Assembly: GCA_015056565.1 (NCBI GenBank)
Contig: SVGB01000003.1
Span: 149,430-213,429, forward strand
Length of the DNA: 64,000 nucleotides
Direction of reading: 5' to 3'
Origin: Butyrivibrio sp.
GTDB taxonomy: Bacteria > Bacillota > Clostridia > Lachnospirales > Lachnospiraceae
Shown here: piece by piece, positions 42,370 to 52,107 of the stretch
Numbering within the stretch: position 1 is the first letter of the stretch
Layout of the letters: each line of letters opens with the position of its first letter
Translations under genes and position numbers: made by a program
Notes under the pieces: model-generated
Seen by the model: only the letters and a program-made list of their open reading frames with translations
Told to the model about the DNA's origin: nothing
Databases searched by the model: none

Positions 42370-45153
42370 ATGCTTAGAGAAACTACTACAGAAAACGGAA
42401 AAGTAAGGGGCCTTCCAGGCAATGACCCAAGAGTCACAGTCTTTAAAGGCATCCCATTTGCAGCTCCACCTATTGGCGAAAACAGGTGGAAAGCGCCTCA
42501 GCCCTGCAAGGATTATGAGGGCACATTAAACGCATTTAACTTTGGGCCAATTTCATACCAGGACACTCCTGGGGTTGGCGACATGCTCTACAACAGAGAG
42601 TGGCACGTGGATCCTGATATTCCCATGAGTGAAGACTGTCTCTACCTTAATATCTGGACTCCTGCAAAAGATAAAAACGAAAAACTTCCAGTCCTTGTGT
42701 GGATCTACGGCGGTGCCTTCCAGTGGGGATATACAGCTGAGATGGAATTTAACGGAGAACCTCTTGCAAAGAGAGGCGTCATAGTTGTCAGCATAGCATA
42801 CCGCCTTGGTTGCTTTGGCTTTTTGGCTCACCCGGAAGTTAGCAGCCAGGCGCCTGATGCTCCCGCGAACTTTGGACTTCTCGACCAGAAGGCGGGTCTT
42901 GACTGGGTTAAAAGAAATATCGCCTCCTTTGGCGGAGACCCTGACAGGATAACTCTTGGAGGCCAGTCAGCAGGCGGCGCAAGCGTACAGCATCAGCTCT
43001 CCTGCAAAGACAACAAAGACATCATAAAAGCTGCAGCAATTTTCAGCGGCATCATAAAGCTAAAAAATGACGATGCAGATATTTTCAATCCATTAAATCT
43101 CGCTCAGGCAGAGGAACTTGGAAAAGAGTTTTTTGATAGCCTGCATGTAAAAGATCTAGAGCAGGCAAGAGCTCTTTCTTCAAAAGAGATCCTGGATGGC
43201 TACAACAGATTTGTCAGTGACCACAGGAGAATGTTCCCTATTGTGGACGGACTCTTTTGCGAAGCTGACCCTACTGAAAATATCGCAAATGGCAAGTGCC
43301 TTGATGTGCCCATCATTTCAGGCAACACCACAGATGAGTTCTCAGAGGCCGGCGTAAATATGGTTGAGCTCTCGGTTAAGGAGGTTTTCCTTAGAGCCTC
43401 AAAGGCAAGACCACAGCAGAACTACTATTACTACAGATTCAATCCTGATATTCCGGGAGATGGTCACAAGGGTGATTCCTATCCGGGAACCTTCCACTCC
43501 TGCGACCTGTGGTTTTTCTTTGACACGCTCCACATGTGCCACAGGCCTTATACCGGAAGACATTATGATCTGGCAAACCAGATGTGTGACTACTTCGCAA
43601 ACTTTATTAAAACTGGTAACCCTAATGGAAACGGAATAGATGCCAGCCCTCTTCCTGTGTGGGATAGTTATAAAGATGGCGCCCGCCATGAGATGGAGTT
43701 TTTGGGCTCTGGCGCCATATCAAAGTTTGAGGGCGGTATCAGGCAGAGCAGCAAAAAACAGGCTGTCAATCCTTACCTTCCATCCTGGGAATACATCCCG
43801 GATGGCGAGCCCTATGTATTCGGAGACAGAGTTTATGTGTACGGATCCCACGATCTTTGCGGCGGAGAGACCTTCTGTCTTGGTGACTATGTATGCTGGT
43901 CTGCTCCAATAGACGATCTTGGAAACTGGCACTATGAGGGAGTTATCTATCCAAAGGTCTCAGACCCCTTTAATCCTATTGGTCACATGTGCCTGTATGC
44001 ACCGGATATCACTGTAGGTCCCGACGGCAGATACTATCTGTACTACGTGCTTGATAAGGTGAGTGTTGTTTCAGTTGCAGTTGCGGACACGCCTGCAGGA
44101 CCTTTTGAATTCTACGGATATGTTCACTACGAAGATGGCACAAAGCTTGGAGATAAGGAAGGCGACGAGCCTCAGTTTGATCCAGGAGTCATGACTGAGG
44201 GTGACATCACATATCTCTACACCGGATTTTGCGGTCACGGAGATAAGTCAAGACACGGCGCCATGTTCACCGTCCTTGACAAGGATATGCTCACAGTGAA
44301 AAAAGCTCCTGTCATTGTTGTACCTGGTGCTCAGTACAGCCAGGGAACAGACTTTGAAGGACATGCTTTCTTTGAAGCACCTTCCATAAGAAAGCGCGGA
44401 AACACTTACTACTTCATCTATTCCTCAGAAGTCATGCATGAGCTTTGCTATGCAACCTCTGATAAGCCTGAAGGACCATTTACTTATGGCGGTGTTATCG
44501 TAAGTAACTGCGACCTTCACATTGATACCTACAAAAACGCTGAGGATCCTTCAGCTTATGGTGCCAATAACCACGGAAGCATCGTAGAGATTGGGGATAG
44601 CTGGTATATCTTCTACCACAGACACACCCACGGTACCTGGTATTCAAGACAGGGTTGCGCTGAGAAGATCGAGTTTGACGAAAACGGAAAGATCTCTCAG
44701 GTTGAGATTACATCCTGCGGCCTCAATGGCGGTCCTCTTTCTGACAAGGGAGAATACCCTGCATACATCGCCTGCAACATCTTTACTCCCGAGAAAAAGA
44801 TGTATGTAGAAGACTCATCTCCAAGGGTTGTCCAGGTAGGCGGCGACGACTCCCAGGGCTACAGCTACATCAAGGCTATAACTGATGGCACAACCATCGG
44901 TTTTAAGTACTTTGATGTCAAGGCAGCCACAGGTCTTTTGATCAAGACAAGAGCTTACTACCACGGACATTTTGAGATAAGGACATCTCTAGATGGTGAA
45001 CCTGTCGCACTTCTTGAAGGCGAAGGCTCCAACATCTGGACTGAGCACAGCTGCAGGTTTAAGGCTCCGCTTACAGACGGAAAATGCGCTCTATACCTGG
45101 TTTACAGGGGAAGTGGAACCCCTTCACTTAAGACCATCGAGTTCGTTCACTGA
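42370..45153 (+). CDS. Trifunctional fusion: type-B carboxylesterase + GH43 + CBM6-like domain
   Basis: A 927-residue fusion. Residues 1 to about 455 are a type-B carboxylesterase: GNDPRVTVFKGIPFAAPPIG, SEDCLYLNIWTP, the nucleophile Ser200 in GGQSAGGAS, Glu in TTDEFSEAG and His in YPGTFHSCDLWFFF. Residues from about 465 to 765 are a GH43 five-blade propeller (WEYIPDGEPYVFGDRVYVYG, LYAPDITVGPDGRYYLYY, HAFFEAPSIRKRGNTYYFIY, NNHGSIVEIGDSWYIFYHRH). The last 150 are CBM6-like. No signal peptide. It probably removes ester groups and arabinose or xylose from imported oligomers. GGGGGAA precedes the ATG at 42370; an in-frame ATG at 42337 lacks a site. Confidence 0.88.
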   Translation: MLRETTTENGKVRGLPGNDPRVTVFKGIPFAAPPIGENRWKAPQPCKDYEGTLNAFNFGPISYQDTPGVGDMLYNREWHVDPDIPMSEDCLYLNIWTPAKDKNEKLPVLVWIYGGAFQWGYTAEMEFNGEPLAKRGVIVVSIAYRLGCFGFLAHPEVSSQAPDAPANFGLLDQKAGLDWVKRNIASFGGDPDRITLGGQSAGGASVQHQLSCKDNKDIIKAAAIFSGIIKLKNDDADIFNPLNLAQAEELGKEFFDSLHVKDLEQARALSSKEILDGYNRFVSDHRRMFPIVDGLFCEADPTENIANGKCLDVPIISGNTTDEFSEAGVNMVELSVKEVFLRASKARPQQNYYYYRFNPDIPGDGHKGDSYPGTFHSCDLWFFFDTLHMCHRPYTGRHYDLANQMCDYFANFIKTGNPNGNGIDASPLPVWDSYKDGARHEMEFLGSGAISKFEGGIRQSSKKQAVNPYLPSWEYIPDGEPYVFGDRVYVYGSHDLCGGETFCLGDYVCWSAPIDDLGNWHYEGVIYPKVSDPFNPIGHMCLYAPDITVGPDGRYYLYYVLDKVSVVSVAVADTPAGPFEFYGYVHYEDGTKLGDKEGDEPQFDPGVMTEGDITYLYTGFCGHGDKSRHGAMFTVLDKDMLTVKKAPVIVVPGAQYSQGTDFEGHAFFEAPSIRKRGNTYYFIYSSEVMHELCYATSDKPEGPFTYGGVIVSNCDLHIDTYKNAEDPSAYGANNHGSIVEIGDSWYIFYHRHTHGTWYSRQGCAEKIEFDENGKISQVEITSCGLNGGPLSDKGEYPAYIACNIFTPEKKMYVEDSSPRVVQVGGDDSQGYSYIKAITDGTTIGFKYFDVKAATGLLIKTRAYYHGHFEIRTSLDGEPVALLEGEGSNIWTEHSCRFKAPLTDGKCALYLVYRGSGTPSLKTIEFVH

Positions 45154-45158
45154 ACATA

Positions 45159-45292
45159 GACGGTTCTTTCGAGACAGCGGGGACGGACAAGACACGGGGA
45201 CGGTCCTTTCGAGACAGCGGGGACGGTTCTTTTGTCTTATTTTATCAAGATAAAACAAGACAAAAGAACCGTCCCCCTGTCTCAAAAGAACC
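45159..45292. repeat. Long inverted-repeat element, family 2 copy B (GGGGACGGTTCT type)
   Basis: It shares the GTCTTATTTTATC/GATAAAACAAGAC core with copy A and is flanked by GGGGACGGTTCTTTTGTC and its complement. The left side carries extra direct copies of CGAGACAGCGGGGACGG. It starts just after the esterase-GH43 stop and could terminate that gene before the second importer. Confidence 0.8.
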
Positions 45293-45303
45293 ACAATCAC
45301 AAC

Positions 45304-45483
45304 TTGTATTGTTTTGGTCAAAACAACAATACATTTGACGCATTTGTGAATTAATCGATTAACACTTTGTGCAAAAAGCACAATAATTACGTCTAAAACG
45401 TAAATTTTCTGTTAAAGAAGTAAAAAAAGTGCTTACGAAAGTAAAAGATTTCCATTCTGCAAAAAAAATCCAGATTCTATAAT
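45304..45483 (+). promoter_or_regulatory. Palindrome-dense regulatory region of the second importer
   Basis: Five short inverted repeats follow one another: TGTATTGTTTTG with its spaced complement (about 45305-45333), TTAATCGATTAA (45351-45362), TTGTGC-GCACAA (45367-45383), TTACGT-ACGTAA (45387-45403) and TTAC-GTAA (45434-45445). A TATAAT -10 at 45478-45483 lies about 65 bp before the binding-protein start. No good -35 is seen, which would fit an activator-dependent promoter. The whole 45154-45547 gap otherwise holds only the repeat element. Confidence 0.5.
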
Positions 45484-45547
45484 GAGTCTGAAAATGATAC
45501 AAGTAATTCATTTTTTGGCAAAGCCAAAAGGGAGAAAGGGGTTTAGT

Positions 45548-47329
45548 ATGAAAAACAAAACTATGAAAAAAGTAGCAGCATTCTCAATGAGCACAGTGCT
45601 CATGGCAGCTACTCTTGCTGGTTGTGGACAGTCAGCTGCACCATCTGGCGACAACGCTGGAACAGCTACTGAGAACACAGACACAACTGCACAGACATCT
45701 GACGCAGGATCAGAAACAGTTGCAAGCGGTGACATCGTTGACATGACATTCTTTGCTGGAATGCCTGGCACTGAGATCAACAGCGGCAACAACGAGATCC
45801 AGGACATGATTGCAGAAAAGACTGGCGTTCGTCTTAAGGAGACATGGCTTACAGGACAGACTGTTTCTGAGGCTATCGGAAGCATCATCGCATCTGGAAC
45901 CTATCCAGACCTTATCGATGGTGGTGACGGATGTGCAGACCTTTACAATGAAGGCGTTCTCGTACCATGGGATGAGTACCTTGAGAGCGGCAAATATCCT
46001 AATCTTACAAACTACTACACACCTACAGAGTGGGATCAGTTCAGACAGGACGATGGACATATCTACTGGTGCAACGTATTCCAGAACACAAAGGGCGCTC
46101 CTACAGGAACAGCTCACAACGACGAGGCATTCTGGATCCAGGCTCGTGTTCTTGAGTGGGACAACTACCCAGAGATCAAGACTCTTGACCAGTACTTCGA
46201 TCTTCTTGAGAGATACGCAGCAGCTAATCCTAAGACTCAGGACGCTAACGGCAACGAGATGGACATCATTCCTTACACATGTCTCTGTGATGACTGGAGA
46301 TACTTCTGTATTGAGAATGCTCCTCAGTTCCTTGATGGATATCCAAACGACGGTTCTGTAATCGTTGATTTCGAGGGCAAGGATCCTACAATCGTTGACT
46401 ACAACACAACTCCTACAGCTAAGAGATACTTCGCTAAGCTCAACGAAGAGTACAAGAAGGGTATCGTAGATAAGGACTTCGGAACACAGAAGTACGACGA
46501 TTACATTCAGAAGCTTTCAAACGGTAACGTACTTGGTATGTGCGATCAGTACTGGGATTTCCAGCAGATCAACGACGCACTCCTTACAGCAGGTCTTGAT
46601 GTTCAGGGATGCAACTATGTTCCTCTTGGACTTACAATCGATCCTGGTATGGAGAACCGTTGGCATACATACGGCGACACACTTAACACAGCTTCAGGTA
46701 TCGCAGTTACAACAAGCTGCGCAGATCCAGATCTTGCATTCTCATTCCTTGACAAGATGCTTGACCAGGATATCATGAACCTCCGTTTCTGGGGTGTTGA
46801 AGGTGAAGATTACCTCGTTGATGAGAACGGTCTTTTCTACAGAACACCTGAGATCAGAGCAAAGGTTGCTGATCCTAAGTACAAGGCAGATCACATGTGC
46901 ATGTACAGCTACCTTCCTCAGTACGGCGGAACAAGCGATGACGGTATCAACGCTAACCTTCCTGAAGAGCAGCCTTCAGAGTTCTATGACAAGCTGGCTG
47001 AGCCTCTTAAGAAGTGCTTCGATGCTTACGGCGCTAAGAACTACCCTGACCTCATCGGTTCAGTTGTAGAAGATGTAAACGCAACACATCCTTGGTTCCC
47101 AATGTGGTCATACTCAAACAACCTCGATACATCAACACCTGGCGGTGTAGCTTGGACAAAGATGGGCGAGTGCAAGCATGAATGGCTTCCTAAGCTCGTT
47201 ATGGCTTCAGACTTCGAGAGCGAGTGGAACAACTACATGACAGCTTATGAAGGATGCAATCCTCAGGACTTCCTTAGCCAGATGCAGGAAGAGCTCGACA
47301 GAAGAGTGGCAGCAAACGCAGGCAACTAA
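45548..47329 (+). CDS. Sugar ABC transporter solute-binding lipoprotein (LplA-like), second importer
   Basis: Extracellular binding protein, lipid-anchored at Cys26 (lipobox ATLAGC), with a Ser/Thr/Ala-rich linker to about residue 60 and a large LplA-type family-1 binding domain (593 aa in total). Seen: GMPGTEINSGNNEIQDMIAE at the domain start and DGGDGCADLYNEGVLVPWDE further in. GAAAGGGG precedes the ATG at 45548; an earlier in-frame ATG at 45482 overlaps the -10 and would spoil the signal peptide. It is the first gene of a three-gene importer operon, followed by an internal hairpin. The ligand is probably a xylan oligomer distinct from that of the first importer. Confidence 0.9.
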   Translation: MKNKTMKKVAAFSMSTVLMAATLAGCGQSAAPSGDNAGTATENTDTTAQTSDAGSETVASGDIVDMTFFAGMPGTEINSGNNEIQDMIAEKTGVRLKETWLTGQTVSEAIGSIIASGTYPDLIDGGDGCADLYNEGVLVPWDEYLESGKYPNLTNYYTPTEWDQFRQDDGHIYWCNVFQNTKGAPTGTAHNDEAFWIQARVLEWDNYPEIKTLDQYFDLLERYAAANPKTQDANGNEMDIIPYTCLCDDWRYFCIENAPQFLDGYPNDGSVIVDFEGKDPTIVDYNTTPTAKRYFAKLNEEYKKGIVDKDFGTQKYDDYIQKLSNGNVLGMCDQYWDFQQINDALLTAGLDVQGCNYVPLGLTIDPGMENRWHTYGDTLNTASGIAVTTSCADPDLAFSFLDKMLDQDIMNLRFWGVEGEDYLVDENGLFYRTPEIRAKVADPKYKADHMCMYSYLPQYGGTSDDGINANLPEEQPSEFYDKLAEPLKKCFDAYGAKNYPDLIGSVVEDVNATHPWFPMWSYSNNLDTSTPGGVAWTKMGECKHEWLPKLVMASDFESEWNNYMTAYEGCNPQDFLSQMQEELDRRVAANAGN

Positions 47330-47358
47330 TGTAATGCAGAATTTCTGATTTAGATGAT

Positions 47359-47402
47359 AAGGCGGCCATATGCAGCAGATATAAGTATATGGCCGCCTTT
47401 TT
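47359..47402 (+). terminator. Partial terminator/attenuator between binding protein and permeases
   Basis: AAGGCGGCCATAT (47359-47371) pairs perfectly with ATATGGCCGCCTT (47387-47399) and is followed by TTTTTC. Its place inside an operon suggests the binding protein is made in excess over the permeases. Confidence 0.8.
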
Positions 47403-47437
47403 CTAAAGATTTTATTGGGAAAGGGTACTTAAAAGGC

Positions 47438-48376
47438 ATGAGTAATACCGTCGCTAAACAAAAGAAAACGGTCATCACAAGAAAAGAGCTTGCCAAGCAG
47501 AAAGTCCTTATTGCATGGTCTGCAGTATTTGTAATCTATGGATTCATCTTCTGTTATCTGCCCCTGGCTGGCTGGTTGATGGCTTTTGAAAACTACAAAA
47601 ATAAAACAGGCCTCTTCCACTCTCAGTGGGTTGGTCTTGAAAAATTCAAATTCCTGTTCTCAGATGCAACATTCATTAAGGTTATCAGAAACACCTTCTG
47701 CATGGGAACATTAAACCTTGTCTTTACAACTATCACAGCAATCGTTTTTGCTATCCTTTTAAATGAATTCAGATTGCTGCGAGCAAAAAAAGTAGTTCAG
47801 ACTATTTCATACCTGCCTCACTTCCTTTCATGGATCATCGTTACAGGTATTTTAAATGATGCTCTGTCATCAACAGGTATCATAAATGAGCTTTTAATTA
47901 AATTCGGACTGGTAAAAGACACTGTTCCATTCTTCTCAATACCGGCGCTGTTCTGGCCGATTGTAACCTTCGCCCATGTATGGAAGGAAACAGGATGGAA
48001 TGCCATTATTTATCTTTCAGCCATAACATCCATTGACCCATGCCTGTATGAGGCTGCTTCTATTGACGGCGCAGGCAGATGGGGAAAGATAAAGAATGTC
48101 ACCTTACCAGGAATCAAACCTACGATAATAATCCTGCTTATCATGAACATGGGAAATCTCTTAAATGCAGGTTTTGAAGTACAGTACCTCTTAGGAAACG
48201 GCCTTGTAAAGAGCGTTTCCGACACGATCGATATCTACGTCCTTACCTGGGGTATCAGCCAGAACGACTATTCCCTCGGTACTGCTGCAGGTATCTTTAA
48301 GAGCGTGGTTTCCATTGCGATCATAGTAATTGCTAATTCGATCGCCAAGAGAACCGGCGAAGAAAGGTTATTCTAA
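47438..48376 (+). CDS. Sugar ABC transporter permease, LplB/MalF-like (second importer)
   Basis: A 312-residue six-span permease. The first span is VLIAWSAVFVIYGFIFCYLP and the EAA loop CLYEAASIDGAGRWGKIKNV is near residue 210. A longer frame from 47354 starts inside the terminator hairpin and lacks a ribosome site; the ATG at 47438 follows GGGAAAGGG and AAAAGG, so I use it. It lies 12 bp before the second permease gene. No ATPase gene accompanies the set. Confidence 0.9.
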   Translation: MSNTVAKQKKTVITRKELAKQKVLIAWSAVFVIYGFIFCYLPLAGWLMAFENYKNKTGLFHSQWVGLEKFKFLFSDATFIKVIRNTFCMGTLNLVFTTITAIVFAILLNEFRLLRAKKVVQTISYLPHFLSWIIVTGILNDALSSTGIINELLIKFGLVKDTVPFFSIPALFWPIVTFAHVWKETGWNAIIYLSAITSIDPCLYEAASIDGAGRWGKIKNVTLPGIKPTIIILLIMNMGNLLNAGFEVQYLLGNGLVKSVSDTIDIYVLTWGISQNDYSLGTAAGIFKSVVSIAIIVIANSIAKRTGEERLF

Positions 48377-48388
48377 GGGAGGTGCGGT

Positions 48389-49303
48389 ATGGAAAACAAT
48401 GAGATTAAGTCAGGTGGACTTCATAAATTAAAAATCGGAGATGTGATCTTTTACATCATCCTGTATCTATTCATGCTGATCTTCTGTGTAGTAACCATTT
48501 ATCCGGTTCTCAACACATTGGCAATTTCTTTTAACGACGGTGTTGACGCCATGAGAGGCGGAGTACACTTATGGCCAAGAATCTTTACAACTCAGAACTA
48601 CTCAGCTGTACTTGCTCTTAGAAACATTGGCCGCGGCGCTCTGATATCAGTCCTCAGAACTATTCTTGGAACACTCTTTGCTGTTGCTGCCAATGCACTT
48701 CTTGCATTTATTGTAAGCCAAAAGAACTTTGTATTCAGATCTCAGCTTTCTCTTTTCTGGGTTATAACAATGTACGTTAATGGTGGTATGATCCCTATCA
48801 TGCTCCTTTACAGAAACCTTCATCTTACAAATTCCTTCTGGGTATATGTTATCCCTGGAATGGTCAGCGGTTTCAATATGCTTGTTATGAGAACCTACAT
48901 GGAAGGCCTTCCTGATTCACTCCAGGAAGCAGCTCAGATCGACGGCGCTGGCTACATGAAGATATTCGTATCAGTAGTTTCACCTCTTTGCAAACCAATC
49001 TATGCTACAATAGCTCTTTTCGTAGCTGTTGGTCAGTGGAACTCCTGGTTTGATACAATGCTCTACAACAGAATGGCTGACCAGTACACAACACTTCAGT
49101 ACGAGCTGATGAAGATGCTTTCAGCTGTTACCAGCCTTAAGGGAAATGCAGGTGCAGCCACAACAGGTACTCAGGTTAATATCACTCCTGTATCTGTAAG
49201 AGCTGCAGCAACCATTATCACAATGGCACCTATCGTAATGCTTTACCCCTTCCTTCAGAGGTATTTCGTTGCCGGTCTTACAATCGGCGGCGTTAAAGAA
49301 TAA
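48389..49303 (+). CDS. Sugar ABC transporter permease, LplC/MalG-like (second importer)
   Basis: A 304-residue permease with six spans. The EAA loop is SLQEAAQIDGAGYMKIFVSV near 190-209 and the C-terminus RYFVAGLTIGGVKE matches the subgroup ending also seen in the first importer. GGGAGG sits 6-8 nt before the ATG. It is the last gene of the importer operon and is followed by a strong terminator facing the ATP synthase operon. Confidence 0.9.
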   Translation: MENNEIKSGGLHKLKIGDVIFYIILYLFMLIFCVVTIYPVLNTLAISFNDGVDAMRGGVHLWPRIFTTQNYSAVLALRNIGRGALISVLRTILGTLFAVAANALLAFIVSQKNFVFRSQLSLFWVITMYVNGGMIPIMLLYRNLHLTNSFWVYVIPGMVSGFNMLVMRTYMEGLPDSLQEAAQIDGAGYMKIFVSVVSPLCKPIYATIALFVAVGQWNSWFDTMLYNRMADQYTTLQYELMKMLSAVTSLKGNAGAATTGTQVNITPVSVRAAATIITMAPIVMLYPFLQRYFVAGLTIGGVKE

Positions 49304-49326
49304 TACCTATCGATTACAATTACGTG

Positions 49327-49360
49327 AAAACGGCCCGGAGCAATGCTCCGAGCCGTTTTT
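49327..49360 (+). terminator. Terminator of the second importer operon
   Basis: AAAACGGC-CGGAGC pairs with GCTCCG-GCCGTTTT around AAT, with one internal mismatch, followed by T. The A-rich left side also makes it usable for the converging atp operon. Confidence 0.85.
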
Positions 49361-49372
49361 GCTATTCTATAT

Positions 49373-49786
49373 TTATTCGCGTTCCTGTCCGTGGGTGCCG
49401 ATTCTTACAAGGGCTCTGTAGAGCTTAGCCTCTGCGCGGATCCTTGCGTCTTTATCAAGCATCTGATCCTTAAGGCGTTCCTCAGCATGTTCCTTGGCGG
49501 CCTTAGCACGCTCAAGGTCAATGTCTTCACTCCACTCCCAGGTGGTTGGAAGAACTCTGACCTCACCCTTCATGACTGAAAGCATTCCACCGATACAGGC
49601 TGCTCTTCTTTCTGTGCCGTCTGCCATGGTTACCCTGGCGGTGCCCATACCAATTGCCGTACAGTAGTCGGTGTGTCTTGCAAGGATCTCCACATCACCA
49701 TCTATTGTACGGAGCAGTATTTTTTGGACCTCACCCTCAAAGTCCAGGCCATCCATGGAAACAACCTGTAAATGATAAGTTGACAT
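49373..49786 (-). CDS. atpC: ATP synthase epsilon subunit
   Basis: Part of the F1 central stalk and an inhibitor of ATP hydrolysis. A beta-sandwich N-terminal domain (LQVVSMDGLDFEGEVQKILL, GDVEILARHTDYC, GMLSVMKGEVRVLP) precedes a C-terminal helical hairpin (KAAKEHAEERLKDQ). The 137-aa length is standard. AAGGAG lies before the ATG. Last gene of the ATP synthase operon, 12 bp after atpD. Confidence 0.93.
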   Translation of the reverse strand: MSTYHLQVVSMDGLDFEGEVQKILLRTIDGDVEILARHTDYCTAIGMGTARVTMADGTERRAACIGGMLSVMKGEVRVLPTTWEWSEDIDLERAKAAKEHAEERLKDQMLDKDARIRAEAKLYRALVRIGTHGQERE

Positions 49787-49798
49787 AGTAGCTCCTTT

Positions 49799-51193
<1,395 letters not shown>

Positions 51194-51233
51194 TTAAACT
51201 CCTCAAATTTTCAATTTAAGATTACCTGGGCGG

Positions 51234-52094
51234 TCAGCTTTCCGCGCCTGCCACGATTTCCGTAATCTCTTGTGTGATGCTAGCCTGACGAGCTCTGTTG
51301 TAGTACAGACTCAAGGTATCGATCATCTCCTCTGCGTTATCGGTTGCAGCTTCCATAGCTGTTCTACGGGCAGCAAGCTCACTCGCATAGGAAATATTGA
51401 TACTGGAATAAAGAATTCCCGCCAGGTACTCCGGAACAATTGCATTGAACACGGTTTCTGAGTCCGGCTCATATAGGATAAGGTCCTTGGCTTTGCCATC
51501 GCTCTTATTGTCCTCAGTTCTAAGGTCTGAGAGAGGAAGAAGTGATGAAGCTGTAGGAACCTGTGAAAGCATGGATACAAAATTGGTGTAGCAAAGGAAT
51601 ATGTGTCCAAACTCGCCACTTCTATATGCTTCGCAGACAAGCTTAGCAACCTGGAAACAGTCTGAAATAGTTACCTTGGCAACTTCCGCGTACTCTTCTG
51701 TAAACAGCGGCACGTTTCTGTGTTTGAAGTACTCAACAGACTTTTTTCCAATAGGAAGAACCGTTATATTTTCTCTGCCCTTTGTCTCCTGCTCCATGAA
51801 CTTGAACAGATTGGAGTTGTATCCGCCTGCAAGACCTCTGTCTCCGGCGATAACAACATACAGCCACTTGTCATTTTCCGCAGCCTTCGTAAATGGAGAC
51901 TGGAAATCTGTGTTTGAGTTGGCTATATCTGTAAGTGTCTCAAGCATTGTCTCGAGATAGGGCTTCGATGCATCAGCTCTTTCCTTGGCTTTACGCAGTT
52001 TTGATGCTGCTACCAGCTGCATAGCCTTAGTGATCTGCATCGTGCTCTGAACGCTCTTGATTCGGAGTTTAACAGCTTTCATTGATCCAGCCAT
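51234..52094 (-). CDS. atpG: ATP synthase gamma subunit
   Basis: Rotor shaft of F1. N- and C-terminal coiled-coil helices are evident: MKAVKLRIKSVQSTMQITKA at the start and RRTAMEAATDNAEEMIDTLS with YNRARQASITQEITEIVAGA at the end, the family signature. The central Rossmann-like part includes VIAGDRGLAGGYNSNLF. 286 aa. GGAGG precedes the ATG. It starts 13 bp after atpA. Confidence 0.96.
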   Translation of the reverse strand: MAGSMKAVKLRIKSVQSTMQITKAMQLVAASKLRKAKERADASKPYLETMLETLTDIANSNTDFQSPFTKAAENDKWLYVVIAGDRGLAGGYNSNLFKFMEQETKGRENITVLPIGKKSVEYFKHRNVPLFTEEYAEVAKVTISDCFQVAKLVCEAYRSGEFGHIFLCYTNFVSMLSQVPTASSLLPLSDLRTEDNKSDGKAKDLILYEPDSETVFNAIVPEYLAGILYSSINISYASELAARRTAMEAATDNAEEMIDTLSLYYNRARQASITQEITEIVAGAES

Positions 52095-52107
52095 TATCTA
52101 GTCCTCC

